A stretch of DNA of 38,137 nucleotides from an uncultured Acidimicrobiaceae bacterium (GCA_947258985.1 CAMYKI010000059.1:1-38137); one strand, 5' to 3'; numbered from the stretch's first letter, positions 24,529-35,154 are shown. Made by a program: numbers and translations. The notes: generated by a model not told the origin, from the sequence alone.

Positions 24529-25332
24529 CTAGATGGCCTTGCGCAACTCTTCGCTGAGTTCCTCGAACGCTGCAACTGCGTACTCGTAGTCGTCGACGGC
24601 GTCGGTGCGCTCGTAGACCACGTTTGCATCATCCGCTGTCTCCGGGGCCGCAGTCTGCGCCTTGAGGGCCTCGAGTTCGGCTCGGGCGGCCTCGGCGTCG
24701 GCCTGGGCGTGCATCGCCCTTTCCTGTGCCTGCGCCAGCTTGTGCTCGAATTCCCTCTTCACCCAGTTGACGTCACGGGAGGCAGCCCGCAGCTGCTCGC
24801 TCTCATGCTGTTCATGCTTGAGCTGAGCCTGAAGACTCGTGATATCCACGGTGGTCGTGGTCTCGATGTGATCGAGAGCCGAGTGGGCATCGTTGAGTTG
24901 CATCCGCAGCCGCTCTCCGTCGGCTCGGGAACGCACCAGATCCTGCTCTAGATTGGAGATACGGGTCTCGAGTTCCGGTTCCCGTCCCTTGGCGGAGCTG
25001 ATCTCGGCCATCATTGAGGAAACTGTCTTGTCTGCCTGATCTTCGATCTCTTTGGCGCGCCGTGAGGCTTGATCGAGCATCCGATCCTTGACGTCAAAGA
25101 CCGCCATCATGGCGTTGTCGAGGGAAGCTCTCTCAGTAGCTCGGGCCGCGGCAAGATCACGTTCCAGCTCAACCACCCGCTGCGATGTCCGCCGGGCGTG
25201 ACCTTCCATGTCTTGAAATGCGTGCTCGAGTTCCTCGAGGTAGGTCTTCACCTCCCGAGGGTCAAAGCCCTTACGAACGACATTGAACGAACGCTCGTCG
25301 ACTCGCGTGGTGTGTGGTGTGTGCTCTCTCAT
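24529..25332 (-). CDS. DivIVA-domain coiled-coil protein
   Basis: A 267-aa protein, ATG 25332. The N-terminal DivIVA-type motif VDERSFNVVRKGFDPREVK lies at 11-29, followed by coiled coil (HARRTSQRVVELERDLAAARAT and onward) to about 210, and an acidic end. The first about 90 residues are clearly paralogous to the downstream DivIVA gene, with shared RATE..S.DNAM.AVFD.KDR, so the two arose by tandem duplication. No good ribosome site is seen, so the start could be leaderless or elsewhere; the frame is open to 25557 but the DivIVA domain starts properly here. Likely role: membrane-curvature scaffold for growth or division. Confidence 0.86.
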   Translation of the reverse strand: MREHTPHTTRVDERSFNVVRKGFDPREVKTYLEELEHAFQDMEGHARRTSQRVVELERDLAAARATERASLDNAMMAVFDVKDRMLDQASRRAKEIEDQADKTVSSMMAEISSAKGREPELETRISNLEQDLVRSRADGERLRMQLNDAHSALDHIETTTTVDITSLQAQLKHEQHESEQLRAASRDVNWVKREFEHKLAQAQERAMHAQADAEAARAELEALKAQTAAPETADDANVVYERTDAVDDYEYAVAAFEELSEELRKAI

Positions 25333-25432
25333 GCAGATGCTGTCGGCACAGCCCCGCCGCGCTTCACTAGTTAATTCTGCACACCCCCAAATGGCCCCAC
25401 CCTGCCGGACCCGCAGACCGGATGTGGAAGTG

Positions 25433-25582
25433 TTGAGGGGGCGGCCCTTGCGCCGACCCCTCAAGAAGGTCGGCCGGGCTCCGCCCGACCGACCAGAAGC
25501 AGCGGCGCCAAAGGCCACACAAATGGCGACGGACCTCCGAAGAGGTCCGTCGGTCAAACTCGCTCGAAACCCGTTTCGAGCG
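25433..25582 (-). terminator. Array of four consecutive stem-loops after pckA
   Basis: In transcription order (minus strand): 25582-25561, arms CGCTCGAAA/TTTCGAGCG; 25551-25528, ten-bp stem GACGGACCTC with a UUCG tetraloop; 25494-25468, 11 of 12 pairs with arms GGTCGGTCGGGC/GCCCGGCCGACC; 25464-25433, arms TTGAGGGG/CCCCTCAA plus three inner pairs. The first is followed by AGTTT. The series fills most of the 253 bases between pckA and the next DivIVA gene. Confidence 0.75.
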
Positions 25583-25585
25583 AAA

Positions 25586-27112
25586 TCAGATTGCGTTCAC
25601 AATGCTTTCGTCAAGACCGGGATAGGACCGCAGATACTCTCTCCGCTCCTCCGTGAGGGATTCGACGATGCGTGCATACTCTTCGAGCCGCCCTTGCCGC
25701 TCGTAGAGACTGTGCGGTCGTAGCAGCTCAGCATCAGGGAACCCTGGCAGATCCTTGGCCACGGAGTAGCCAAAGTCGGGATCCTCTTGCCACTCGATCG
25801 TGCCGGAGACGATGCCTTGGACGACGGCCGAGCTGTGCTTGATCTTGACCTTCTTGGACCGCTCATCACCGTCGACGCCACCGACTCGCCCCGTGTTCAT
25901 CAGATACACCTCGAGGTCGGGCATGCTGTCGAGCAGTTCAAGCAGCCGGTTGCCCTGCAGTGCGTCGTTGTCGAAGAAGAACGGGTTGGTGCCCGGAACC
26001 CTCAGGTTCTTTCCCTCTTCGCCGGCACCGCCGGCCGACGTGCCCTTGGTCTCACCGAGCATGAAGTAGGCGGCAGCTTGCTCCCGCTTGAGCTTGGCAA
26101 CCGCAGGAATCAGATTCTCGTTGCGATTGAGCAGCAGCATGTAGTTGGCGGGCGGGACGTTCAGCGGGGAACGGTGCCGGATGTTCTCCAGCCCGAAGGT
26201 GGAGCGACCATTCGCAGTGTCGGAGTCGTCGAAGAAGTCGACTGTCCCGTCCTCGTTGCAGTGGGTGTTCTCGAGCCAAGCATCAGGCCGAGTAGTGCCA
26301 CCGTAAATGGTCGGCTCGTCGTCGGCATCGAGGCCGAACGTCTTGGCAAAGCAGCCATTCTCAGTGGTGTAGACAATGCCTCCGGGCATCAGCGCGTTGA
26401 AGTCATCCTGCACCGGTAGCGAGCCGAGCTGCTGACGGAAGGTGGTCGTGGTCTTCCCAGTACCGGAGAGACCGAGAATGATCGCAACCTTCTCTTCGCC
26501 GTCAACGTCGGGGAACGTCTTCAGACCAGAGTGCATCGCCAATCCACCACGCTGATACACAAGATGGTTCCACATGCGAAGGCCACCCATCTTTGACTCA
26601 CCGAAGTAGTCCGAGCCAAAGACACGGGTCACATAGTTCTCGTGGTCAACCAGGATCAACCGGTCATTGGGCTTCCCGGGGGCATCAAGGCCAGGCGTGT
26701 AGATGACGGTGAACTCTCGCCTCCAGTGGTCATCCTTGGGGAAGTACAGCTGCTGCTGCATTGCCGGGATGTTGGCCTGCGTTCGCTCCATGTAGAGGGC
26801 GGATCCGGTCTGGAACTTGGGATCGGGACCGATGTAGCCCTCGATGAGGATCATGTCCTTGTCGGCGATATAGGCGTCCTGCTTTGCAGCCCACTCGTCG
26901 TACTCGGCACGCGCCATACGGTTCTGGTAGTTCTCCTCCTCGACGATGAAGAACGTGGAGGCAGCCAGGCGAGCCTTGACCTCGGCCTTGTAGTTGATAT
27001 TGCCGAACTCGGTCTCGGTGATTCGCGGCATATGCTCTAACACCCAGGCGCGCATTTCTGCCTGCGACGGGTTGACCGCAACCGAGCGGGCTTCAGGTAG
27101 GGCGATGGCCAT
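25586..27112 (-). CDS. pckA: Phosphoenolpyruvate carboxykinase (ATP)
   Basis: A 508-aa ATP-type enzyme converting oxaloacetate and ATP to PEP, CO2 and ADP, the entry to gluconeogenesis. The P-loop is GLSGTGKTTTT (214-224); nearby lie LAMHSGLKTFPDVDGEEKVA, the metal-site region VQDDFNALMPGGIVYTTENGCFAK, and TRPDAWLENT. Length is near the usual 520-540. ATG 27112 has AGGAGG 5-6 bases before it. Growth on acids, as implied by the acyl-CoA operon and acs, would need this step. It uses ATP, unlike the GTP-type enzyme of mycobacteria. Confidence 0.96.
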   Translation of the reverse strand: MAIALPEARSVAVNPSQAEMRAWVLEHMPRITETEFGNINYKAEVKARLAASTFFIVEEENYQNRMARAEYDEWAAKQDAYIADKDMILIEGYIGPDPKFQTGSALYMERTQANIPAMQQQLYFPKDDHWRREFTVIYTPGLDAPGKPNDRLILVDHENYVTRVFGSDYFGESKMGGLRMWNHLVYQRGGLAMHSGLKTFPDVDGEEKVAIILGLSGTGKTTTTFRQQLGSLPVQDDFNALMPGGIVYTTENGCFAKTFGLDADDEPTIYGGTTRPDAWLENTHCNEDGTVDFFDDSDTANGRSTFGLENIRHRSPLNVPPANYMLLLNRNENLIPAVAKLKREQAAAYFMLGETKGTSAGGAGEEGKNLRVPGTNPFFFDNDALQGNRLLELLDSMPDLEVYLMNTGRVGGVDGDERSKKVKIKHSSAVVQGIVSGTIEWQEDPDFGYSVAKDLPGFPDAELLRPHSLYERQGRLEEYARIVESLTEERREYLRSYPGLDESIVNAI

Positions 27113-27162
27113 TAGGTCCTCCTTCGGGGGGACTGCATTCAGTACGTCCTTCGTTGATGGGG

Positions 27163-27192
27163 ACTGTAGCCGGAAACATCCGTCGCTTTCTA
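27163..27192 (-). promoter_or_regulatory. Possible pckA promoter
   Basis: On the minus strand, -35 TAGAAA (27192-27187) and -10 TACAGT (27168-27163), spacer 18, about 50 bases before the ATG. The match is moderate. Confidence 0.35.
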
Positions 27193-27206
27193 GGAGAATC
27201 CGGCAT

Positions 27207-27243
27207 GTGAATGCCCCCGGCTCCAGGACCCGGGGGCTTTCAC
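27207..27243 (-). terminator. Stem-loop terminator after fructose-bisphosphate aldolase
   Basis: GCCCCCGG pairs with CCGGGGGC around a 9-base loop, extended after one mismatch by GTGAA/TTCAC outer pairs. It lies 20 bases past the aldolase stop and separates it from the pckA promoter. Confidence 0.7.
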
Positions 27244-27262
27244 TACCTGATGGGTGGTGTCG

Positions 27263-28309
27263 CTAGGCGATGGTCACAGAATCGTCCAGATATACGTCCT
27301 GGATGGCGTTGAGCAGTTCGATGCCCTCAGCCATCGGGCGTTGGAATGCCTTGCGACCGCTGATGAGACCGGTACCGCCGGCGCGCTTGTTGATGACCGC
27401 CGTACGTACGGCATCGGCCAGATCACTGGCGCCACCAGAGGCCCCACCGGAGTTGATCAAGCCAACGCGACCCATATAGGTGTTGACCACCTGCCAACGG
27501 GTCAGATCGATCGGGTTGTCGGAAGTCAGCTCGCTGTAGACCAACGGGTGGGTCTTGCCGAAGCCGACGGCGCCGTAGCCGTTGTTCGAATCCGGCTGCT
27601 TCTGCTTGACGATATCGGCAAGGATCGTGGAACCGAGGTGGTTGGCCTGACCGGTGAGATCGGAAGAACCTTCGTAGTTCACGCCATCGACCTTGAAGGC
27701 GCTATTGCGGACGTAGCACCACAGAACGGTGAACATGCCGAGTTGATGGGCACGCTCGAATGCTTCTGCGGTCTCCTGGAGCTGGCGGGTGGCCAGGTCG
27801 GAGCCGAAGTAGATGGTGGCGCCGACGCCGGCTGCGCCGAGATCGAACGCCTGATCGACAGAGCCGTACATGACCTGGTCTGCACCGTTGGGGTAGGTCA
27901 ACAGTTCGTTGTGGTTGATCTTGACGATGAACGGAATCTTGTGGGCGTACTTGCGGGACATCATCGCCAACACACCAAACGTGGAGGCAACAGCGTTGGT
28001 CCCACCCTCGATCGCCAACTCGACAATGTTCTTGGGGTCGAAGTATGCGGGATTTGGTGCAAAGGATGCAGCGGCCGAGTGCTCGATACCCTGGTCGACG
28101 GGAAGGATCGACACATAGCCCGTTCCGCCGAGACGACCGTGGTCGTAAAGGCTCTGCAGACTGCGCAGTACCTGGGGGTGGCGATCACTGTCGGCGAGAA
28201 CACGATCGATGAAATCCGGCCCGGGGAGGCTCATCTGATCCTTGGAGATCCTCGGCTCGTATGTGAGAAGAGCCTCTGCTTCGTCTCCGAGAAGAGCGGC
28301 TAGGTCCAT
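27263..28309 (-). CDS. fbaB: Class I fructose-bisphosphate aldolase (FbaB/DhnA type)
   Basis: A 348-aa lysine-type aldolase cleaving or forming fructose 1,6-bisphosphate. Seen: [12 protein letters not shown] (67-78), the Schiff-base Lys about 235 in ADIVKQKQP, and the phosphate-binding [11 protein letters not shown] and [12 protein letters not shown]. Length matches the bacterial FbaB family. ATG 28309 is preceded by AAGGAG. Neighbours pckA and the phosphohexomutase place it in gluconeogenesis and sugar-phosphate supply. Confidence 0.93.
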   Translation of the reverse strand: MDLAALLGDEAEALLTYEPRISKDQMSLPGPDFIDRVLADSDRHPQVLRSLQSLYDHGRLGGTGYVSILPVDQGIEHSAAASFAPNPAYFDPKNIVELAIEGGTNAVASTFGVLAMMSRKYAHKIPFIVKINHNELLTYPNGADQVMYGSVDQAFDLGAAGVGATIYFGSDLATRQLQETAEAFERAHQLGMFTVLWCYVRNSAFKVDGVNYEGSSDLTGQANHLGSTILADIVKQKQPDSNNGYGAVGFGKTHPLVYSELTSDNPIDLTRWQVVNTYMGRVGLINSGGASGGASDLADAVRTAVINKRAGGTGLISGRKAFQRPMAEGIELLNAIQDVYLDDSVTIA

Positions 28310-28357
28310 GACGACTCCTTGCTTGTGGCGCGCTTCGCCAGCTGAATTCTTGGACGC

Positions 28358-28385
28358 ATTATCGCCGATTCGCGGGACGGTCCAA
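28358..28385 (-). promoter_or_regulatory. Aldolase promoter
   Basis: On the minus strand, -35 TTGGAC (28385-28380) and -10 GATAAT (28363-28358), spacer 16. The -10 lies 48 bases before the aldolase ATG. Confidence 0.5.
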
Positions 28386-28420
28386 ATACGGGCTCGAGTC
28401 CCTACTTGCTGTGGACGGGT

Positions 28421-30136
28421 TCAGAGGCCGAGCTGGTCGGCCAGGGCGCTCGCCGCCTCGTCTGCCTCCGCGACGAGGGCCACCTCTTGCTCTGCAGAGG
28501 TCATGGCCGGATCGCGATCGGCGACGAGATCCACGTAGATCTTCAGCTTCGGTTCCGTACCGCTGGGCCGCACGAGCGCTCTCCCTCGATCGCCGAGGTC
28601 AAGCGCCACCAGAGGTGTGGCCGCCAGGTAGCGCGGGCGCTCCTCGGCTCCCTTGCGGAAGTCTGTCACCGAGGCGACGGCGATACCGTTCACCTCGGCA
28701 GGTGGAGACGCACCGATACGTTCCATAGCGGCGGCGATCTGCGCAGCACCTTCGCTGCCCGGACGCACGATGCTCTTCTGCGTCGAAACCCACAGCCCGT
28801 GCTGGTCATAGAGCTTCGCCAGGTAGTCGAGCACCGACTCCCCCCGGTTCCGACAGTCTGCGGCCAGGTCGGCAAAGACGACCGCCGCTGAAATCCCGTC
28901 CTTGTCCCGGACGGCGGGGCCAACGGAGTAGCCGAGCGCCTCTTCGTATCCGAACACGAATGCTCCCTCGCCGGCCTCCGCAACATCGAGCGCCGCATTC
29001 CAGATCCACTTGAACCCGGTCAAGGTCTGGACGAACCGGGCCCCGTGCGCCGCTGCGATGCTCTCGAGCATCGGTGACGAAACGATGCTGTTGAAGACGA
29101 CGGGTTGCTCGAGTTCGGTGTTCGCCAGCAGATAGTCGGCGAGCAGCACCCCGATCTGGTTGCCGGTCAGCGGTCGCCACCCGTCATGGCGCGGCAGGCT
29201 GATCGCAAGCCGATCGGTATCGGGATCGTTGGCGATGATCAGATCCGCATCCTCTGCAACGGCGAGCTCAGTTGCCAGATCGAGAGCCCCCGGCTCCTCC
29301 GGGTTGGGGAAATCGACCGTGGGGAAGTGACCGTCGGGGTCGTACTGGCCGGCAACACGGTGGACATTGGGATGGCCGAACTTCCTCAGCGCACCGGTGA
29401 CGAAGGCGCCACCGACACCGTGGAGCGGGGTATAGACGAAACCGAGGTCCGAGCCCGTGGCATTGGGCGCCCGCGCCGCGGCAAGATCTTCGAGGTAGTG
29501 CTCGAACATGTAGTCGGGAACCGGATAGGTCATGCCTCCCCGATACTTCTTGGCTAGCCGGGGAACATCATCTGCCGGAGGGGCCGTGGCAATCTTGGCC
29601 GCGATGTCCTTATCGGTCGGAGGGATGATTTGTGCCCCGTTGGTGTCGTAGACCTTGTAGCCGTTGTCCTTGGGAGGGTTGTGACTAGCGGTGATCACAA
29701 TCGCTGCCCTCGCCCCAAGCTGTCTGGCGGCGTAGGCGACCAGCGGAGTCGGCACAGGGTCACGAAAGAAACGGACGAGTATTCCTGCGGCAGTGAGAAC
29801 TGCAACGGCGTCTTTCTGGAACCGTTTGCTCGACAGCCGAGCGTCACGGCCGATAACGACCGGCTTGTCAGAGTCCGGGTCTCGCTCTAAGAGGTACTCG
29901 GCGAGGCCGCGCGTGGTGCGGATGACCACGGCCCGGTTCATGCGGTTGGAGCCGCCTTCCACTCTGCCGCGGAGACCGGCGGTGCCGAACTCCAGCGAAC
30001 CATCCATACGTTCTGCCAGCTCTGCCGAATCGCCGGCTTCCAGCAGGGCGGTTAGTTCGCGCCGGGTCTTCTTCTGCGGGTCGGCCGCGATCCAGGCTTC
30101 GGTGCGGCGGCGGAGATCGTCTGGAATAGTGCTCAT
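28421..30136 (-). CDS. Phosphoglucomutase/phosphomannomutase family protein
   Basis: A 571-aa alpha-D-phosphohexomutase. Motifs in order: the N-terminal GTAGLRG (51-57), the phosphoserine loop TASHNPPKDNGYK with Ser at about 151, the Mg site NDPDTDRLA, the sugar-binding GYEEALGY and the phosphate site GTEPKLKIY. Length fits the long PgcA-type mutase that acts on glucose 1-/6-phosphate, rather than the 450-aa ManB group. The ATG at 30136 begins the family's usual N-terminus; the longer frame overlaps the Fur gene. No good ribosome site is visible. Confidence 0.9.
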   Translation of the reverse strand: MSTIPDDLRRRTEAWIAADPQKKTRRELTALLEAGDSAELAERMDGSLEFGTAGLRGRVEGGSNRMNRAVVIRTTRGLAEYLLERDPDSDKPVVIGRDARLSSKRFQKDAVAVLTAAGILVRFFRDPVPTPLVAYAARQLGARAAIVITASHNPPKDNGYKVYDTNGAQIIPPTDKDIAAKIATAPPADDVPRLAKKYRGGMTYPVPDYMFEHYLEDLAAARAPNATGSDLGFVYTPLHGVGGAFVTGALRKFGHPNVHRVAGQYDPDGHFPTVDFPNPEEPGALDLATELAVAEDADLIIANDPDTDRLAISLPRHDGWRPLTGNQIGVLLADYLLANTELEQPVVFNSIVSSPMLESIAAAHGARFVQTLTGFKWIWNAALDVAEAGEGAFVFGYEEALGYSVGPAVRDKDGISAAVVFADLAADCRNRGESVLDYLAKLYDQHGLWVSTQKSIVRPGSEGAAQIAAAMERIGASPPAEVNGIAVASVTDFRKGAEERPRYLAATPLVALDLGDRGRALVRPSGTEPKLKIYVDLVADRDPAMTSAEQEVALVAEADEAASALADQLGL

Positions 30137-30177
30137 GACGCCATTATCGAACCTGGCAGGCAGTGTTGCCAGCCCAA

Positions 30178-30552
30178 CTACCTCTGGGGCGGTAGACAGG
30201 CCGCACATGTGCCCCGGAAAACGACCTGAGCGCCATCGACACGCCCGTCGATGGAACCCGGCTCGTGACAGATCGCCGACGAGTCCACACACGGCACATC
30301 TGTCACCCTTCCACAGACGTTGCACACGAAGTGGTGATGGTAGGAAGTCGCCGTCTCATACCGCACGGCACCCGGACCGGCGTCGGCACGCATCACGAGA
30401 CCGACCTTGGACAGGTCGTCGAGCGCGTTGAATACGGTCGCCCGAGACACAGACAAGCCGGCCGGAGCCATGGCGGTCAGGATCTCATCAGCGCTGGGAT
30501 GGCCTGCGAGATCGTCAAGTGCCAGCAGAACCGCAATGCGGGCCTGAGTCAC
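30178..30552 (-). CDS. Fur/PerR-family metalloregulator, start uncertain
   Basis: A 124-aa (from GTG 30552) repressor of the Fur family: a winged helix (ADEILTAMAPAGLSVSRATVFNALDDLSKVGLV), the metal-binding HHHFVCNVCGRVTDVPC, and a second CAAC site near the end, giving the structural Zn cysteines. The usual first helix, of the form LRxxGLRxTxxR, is present in frame but lies before the GTG (RLRSAGLRVTQAR). No ATG, GTG or TTG occurs there, so either CTG 30573 is used or the N-terminus is short. It follows dps almost without gap, so it probably regulates dps and iron or peroxide response. Confidence 0.85.
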   Translation of the reverse strand: MTQARIAVLLALDDLAGHPSADEILTAMAPAGLSVSRATVFNALDDLSKVGLVMRADAGPGAVRYETATSYHHHFVCNVCGRVTDVPCVDSSAICHEPGSIDGRVDGAQVVFRGTCAACLPPQR

Positions 30553-30584
30553 CCTCAGGCCCGCGCTCCGCAGTCGTTGCTCGG

Positions 30585-31049
30585 CTACTGAAGGTGAGCT
30601 CGCAGCATCCAGAGTTGTTCCTCGAGTCCTTCGATGATTGTTTGCATCAGCCCGTCGCTGATGACGTCGAGGTCTTCAATCCCCTGCTGATGCTCTCGCG
30701 CCCGGCGAGCCGTTGCTTCGACCCGGTCGGCGACAAGCCGCATCGCTTCGTTGCCGTCGAGCCAGGCGACGGGGAATTCGCCATCTTTGCCCAGATGGGC
30801 AATGTCGTGGGCGCGCCCCTTTGGGAGCGCACCGAGGATGACGATGCGCTCGGCAACGGAGTCGCTCCACAACCGCCACTGGTCGATCAGGATGTCGAGC
30901 CGTTCGTGAACCGGCTGGAAGCTCTCGCCGACAACGGTCCAATGGGCCTGTTTGCCAACGAGATGCAGGTCGATGAGATCAAGCATCGTCGGCTGCAGAT
31001 TGTCGGCCACCTTGCTTGCGGTTTCTTCGGGGAGCACTGTCCAACCCAC
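30585..31049 (-). CDS. dps: Dps-family DNA-binding ferritin-like protein
   Basis: A 154-aa protein forming 12-mers that oxidise and store iron and protect DNA from peroxide. Ferroxidase-site residues are in LHLVGKQAHWTVVGESFQPVHERLD (28-52), with the expected His, His, Asp and Glu pattern. Length is typical. The GTG start 31049 has AGGAGG 5 bases before it. It lies directly before a Fur-family gene, and a 13-bp palindrome sits 32 bases upstream. Confidence 0.94.
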   Translation of the reverse strand: MGWTVLPEETASKVADNLQPTMLDLIDLHLVGKQAHWTVVGESFQPVHERLDILIDQWRLWSDSVAERIVILGALPKGRAHDIAHLGKDGEFPVAWLDGNEAMRLVADRVEATARRAREHQQGIEDLDVISDGLMQTIIEGLEEQLWMLRAHLQ

Positions 31050-31080
31050 TTGATCCTCCTCACCGGATCGAAAACTACTT

Positions 31081-31093
31081 TAGACATTGTCTA
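31081..31093. promoter_or_regulatory. Operator-like palindrome in front of dps
   Basis: TAGACA-T-TGTCTA is a perfect 13-base dyad in an AT-rich patch, 32-44 bases before the dps start, where a promoter should lie. Fur/PerR boxes are AT-rich dyads of similar size, and a Fur-family gene follows dps, so binding by that protein is a reasonable guess. Confidence 0.5.
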
Positions 31094-31182
31094 GTTTACT
31101 CAGTACGGCCCGCGAGTCCAAGGTGAGGCCTGGCGAGCCGGGTCGCTTGCATTTTCCATCAGAAGAGCCTGAAGGGAGTCCG

Positions 31183-31255
31183 GCGGCCACAGGCCGCTTC
31201 GAGTTCGATGGAATCGAACTCGCTATATGAAACGCCTCCCCGAAGGGAGGCGTTT
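31183..31255 (-). terminator. Three consecutive stem-loops after acs
   Basis: 31230-31255: AAACGCCTCCC/GGGAGGCGTTT with a CGAA loop (UUCG on the minus transcript). 31200-31222: CGAGTTCGAT/ATCGAACTCG. 31183-31197: GCGGCC/GGCCGC. All stems are perfect. They lie between the acs stop and the dps promoter. Confidence 0.75.
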
Positions 31256-31279
31256 TGTATAGCTAGTGGGTTGGGTCGA

Positions 31280-33232
<1,953 letters not shown>

Positions 33233-33366
33233 CAGTCCTCCTAGGCGTACTGCTCGCCAAGCATCCTATGCGCTGGCTGTGATTCGTAGCAGGGCCGAAA
33301 GGTCCCCTTCTGTGTGGCTTTTTCCGGGATCTGGGCCCTTTCTCGCGGTGGACGCGATACCGGCAT

Positions 33367-34578
33367 ATGGGAACATGGATCCACCAGCACGGATTGTGTC
33401 GAACAGTGATCGTGAGACTGATTCTCTTAGCGGCCGCGGCGGTACTTGCGCTGAGCGCCTGCAGCGGCGACCAAGCACAGACGGAAGGCCTTCTGGCTGT
33501 CCTCGACAACGACAACGTCGTGGTCATGGACAGCCGCGGCAACAATCGAGTCGCGATCACAGATGCCGATGCGACGGGACCCGATCGCGGCTTCTTCTTC
33601 CAGCCCATCTGGTCCCCTGATGGGCAGCGTCTGGCCTTCTCCCGGATCGGCCCCGGTAACGGATTGCATGTAGCAGCCGCCGATGGGAGCGGGTCTTGGT
33701 CCGTCGAGACCGACACGTTCCCCTTCTACTACTCATGGTCGACCGACGGTGATCTGGCTGTGCTCCGAAACGCAGCCGCCGGGGGATTTCGACTCGACCT
33801 AGCCCTCATCGAAGAGAACACACTCGCCATCAAGAGCCTCGATGAGGGGGCACCCCTCTACTTCTCGTGGGCGCCTGATGAATCCCGGATGGTTACGCAC
33901 ATTGGCGCCAACCGCCTCGAGACTCATGATCTGGTTTCGTCACAGCCGCTGGGACCGGCTCCGGGTCTCTTCCAGACCCCGGCCTGGACCGATCGCGGCA
34001 TCTTTGCTCTCGAGGCCGGAACCAGGGATCAGACTCTGACGCGAATCGATCCGGATGGCACTGGTGAGCCGCTCTCTAGAGTTCTTGGGCCGAGCAACTT
34101 TGTTGCTACCGAGGATGGAAGCCGTCTGGCGATCCAAACGAATCTGGGGGACACGGACGGGCTCAGCGCATCCTATCGCCAGCTACAGAACGTCTCTCCC
34201 AACAGGGTGATGGTGATCGATACCGCGACCGGAGAGATGAGCCGGGTGACCGAAGGTCCGGCGCTTGCGTTTTTCTGGTCGCACCAGGGAGACCAATTGC
34301 TGGTGCTCGACATCGGCCCGGACGGAGCGGCTCGGTGGAGTATCTGGTCGGACGGAGAATTGGTTCCTGAGGTGAGTTTCGATCTCGAGCCGGGCTTCGT
34401 CCGCAGTTTCGTCCCGTTCTTCGACCAATACGCTCAGAGTATGTCGCTGTGGTCTCCCGACGGTTCTGCGTTTGCCTTTCCGGGGATCATCAACGGCGAG
34501 TCAGGGATCTGGGTCAAGAGCGCCGGAGAAGATCCCGTGCGAGTTTCCGCCGGTACCTGGGTCGCCTGGTCCAGCTGA
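33367..34578 (+). CDS. Beta-propeller (TolB/PD40-like) lipoprotein
   Basis: A lipoprotein of up to 403 aa. The signal is VRLILLAAAAVLALSACSG, with the lipid-attached Cys about 32. The mature part has repeated blades with W-S-P-D-G/S motifs (IWSPDGQRLAF, SWAPDESRM, LWSPDGSAFAF), as in WD40-like PD40 and TolB propellers. No catalytic motif is seen; a binding or scaffold role on the cell surface is possible. The start is unsure: ATG 33367 leaves a long N-terminus before the signal, while GTG 33406 or 33412 give a normal signal peptide. It diverges from acs and converges on the next gene. Confidence 0.8.
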   Translation: MGTWIHQHGLCRTVIVRLILLAAAAVLALSACSGDQAQTEGLLAVLDNDNVVVMDSRGNNRVAITDADATGPDRGFFFQPIWSPDGQRLAFSRIGPGNGLHVAAADGSGSWSVETDTFPFYYSWSTDGDLAVLRNAAAGGFRLDLALIEENTLAIKSLDEGAPLYFSWAPDESRMVTHIGANRLETHDLVSSQPLGPAPGLFQTPAWTDRGIFALEAGTRDQTLTRIDPDGTGEPLSRVLGPSNFVATEDGSRLAIQTNLGDTDGLSASYRQLQNVSPNRVMVIDTATGEMSRVTEGPALAFFWSHQGDQLLVLDIGPDGAARWSIWSDGELVPEVSFDLEPGFVRSFVPFFDQYAQSMSLWSPDGSAFAFPGIINGESGIWVKSAGEDPVRVSAGTWVAWSS

Positions 34579-34586
34579 CCAACGCG

Positions 34587-34614
34587 CAGATGGGCCGCCG
34601 GAGCGGCCCATCTG
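34587..34614. terminator. Bidirectional terminator between convergent genes
   Basis: A perfect 12-bp stem, CAGATGGGCCGC with GCGGCCCATCTG, around a 4-base loop, followed by TATTTC on the plus strand. It sits between the lipoprotein stop and the stop of the small membrane protein. Confidence 0.8.
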
Positions 34615-34636
34615 TATTTCAGGACAGTTGTGAGGG

Positions 34637-35119
34637 TTACTCGGACTTGCCGACAAATCCACTGGCGCCGGCAAACGTGACAAGAACGGTCCCAACAATC
34701 AGAACGAGAAAGCCAAGGCCCGGATCGATGCCGAACAGCTCTGGCGGGATACCGTTTGCGGCAAGACCGGCTGTGGCCTCATCGGCCTTGTCGCCGGCAT
34801 CCATCCACTTGATGATCGCGTAGACGAGAAGGACGACGCCGATACCACCGACAATCATCGAGTCGTTGCGGTTCAGCGCCTGAGAGACAACCGGGCGAAC
34901 GGCTAGTACGACGACGACGATGATGAAAATGACGAGGACCCACTGCGCCCATGTGTCGAGACCACCCCATATCGTGGGGACGATGTCGGCAAATCCGCCG
35001 ACGCCTCCCGCCACCTCGGGCGGTACTCCGTCCGCCGTGCTGGTGGTGAGCGACTCCATGAACAAGCCGATGATCCCGATGATGACACCGGCGAGCGCCA
35101 TTAGACGACTGAAATGCAC
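34637..35119 (-). CDS. Small four-helix membrane protein, unknown function
   Basis: A 160-aa protein with hydrophobic segments near residues 5-22, 57-78, 86-106 and 132-155. No family is recognised. The GTG start 35119 has GGAGGGAGAGG close before it. It follows the acyltransferase gene by 77 bases, with a promoter-like pair between, so it may be expressed by itself. Confidence 0.72.
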   Translation of the reverse strand: MHFSRLMALAGVIIGIIGLFMESLTTSTADGVPPEVAGGVGGFADIVPTIWGGLDTWAQWVLVIFIIVVVVLAVRPVVSQALNRNDSMIVGGIGVVLLVYAIIKWMDAGDKADEATAGLAANGIPPELFGIDPGLGFLVLIVGTVLVTFAGASGFVGKSE

Positions 35120-35154
35120 GATCCTCTCCCTCCGATTCGAATCCTCTCGGACTC

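Noticed and set aside
24529-25557. Longer start for the upstream DivIVA gene (25557)
   Set aside because: The extra 75 residues look random, lie across the hairpin array and precede the family's normal N-terminus.
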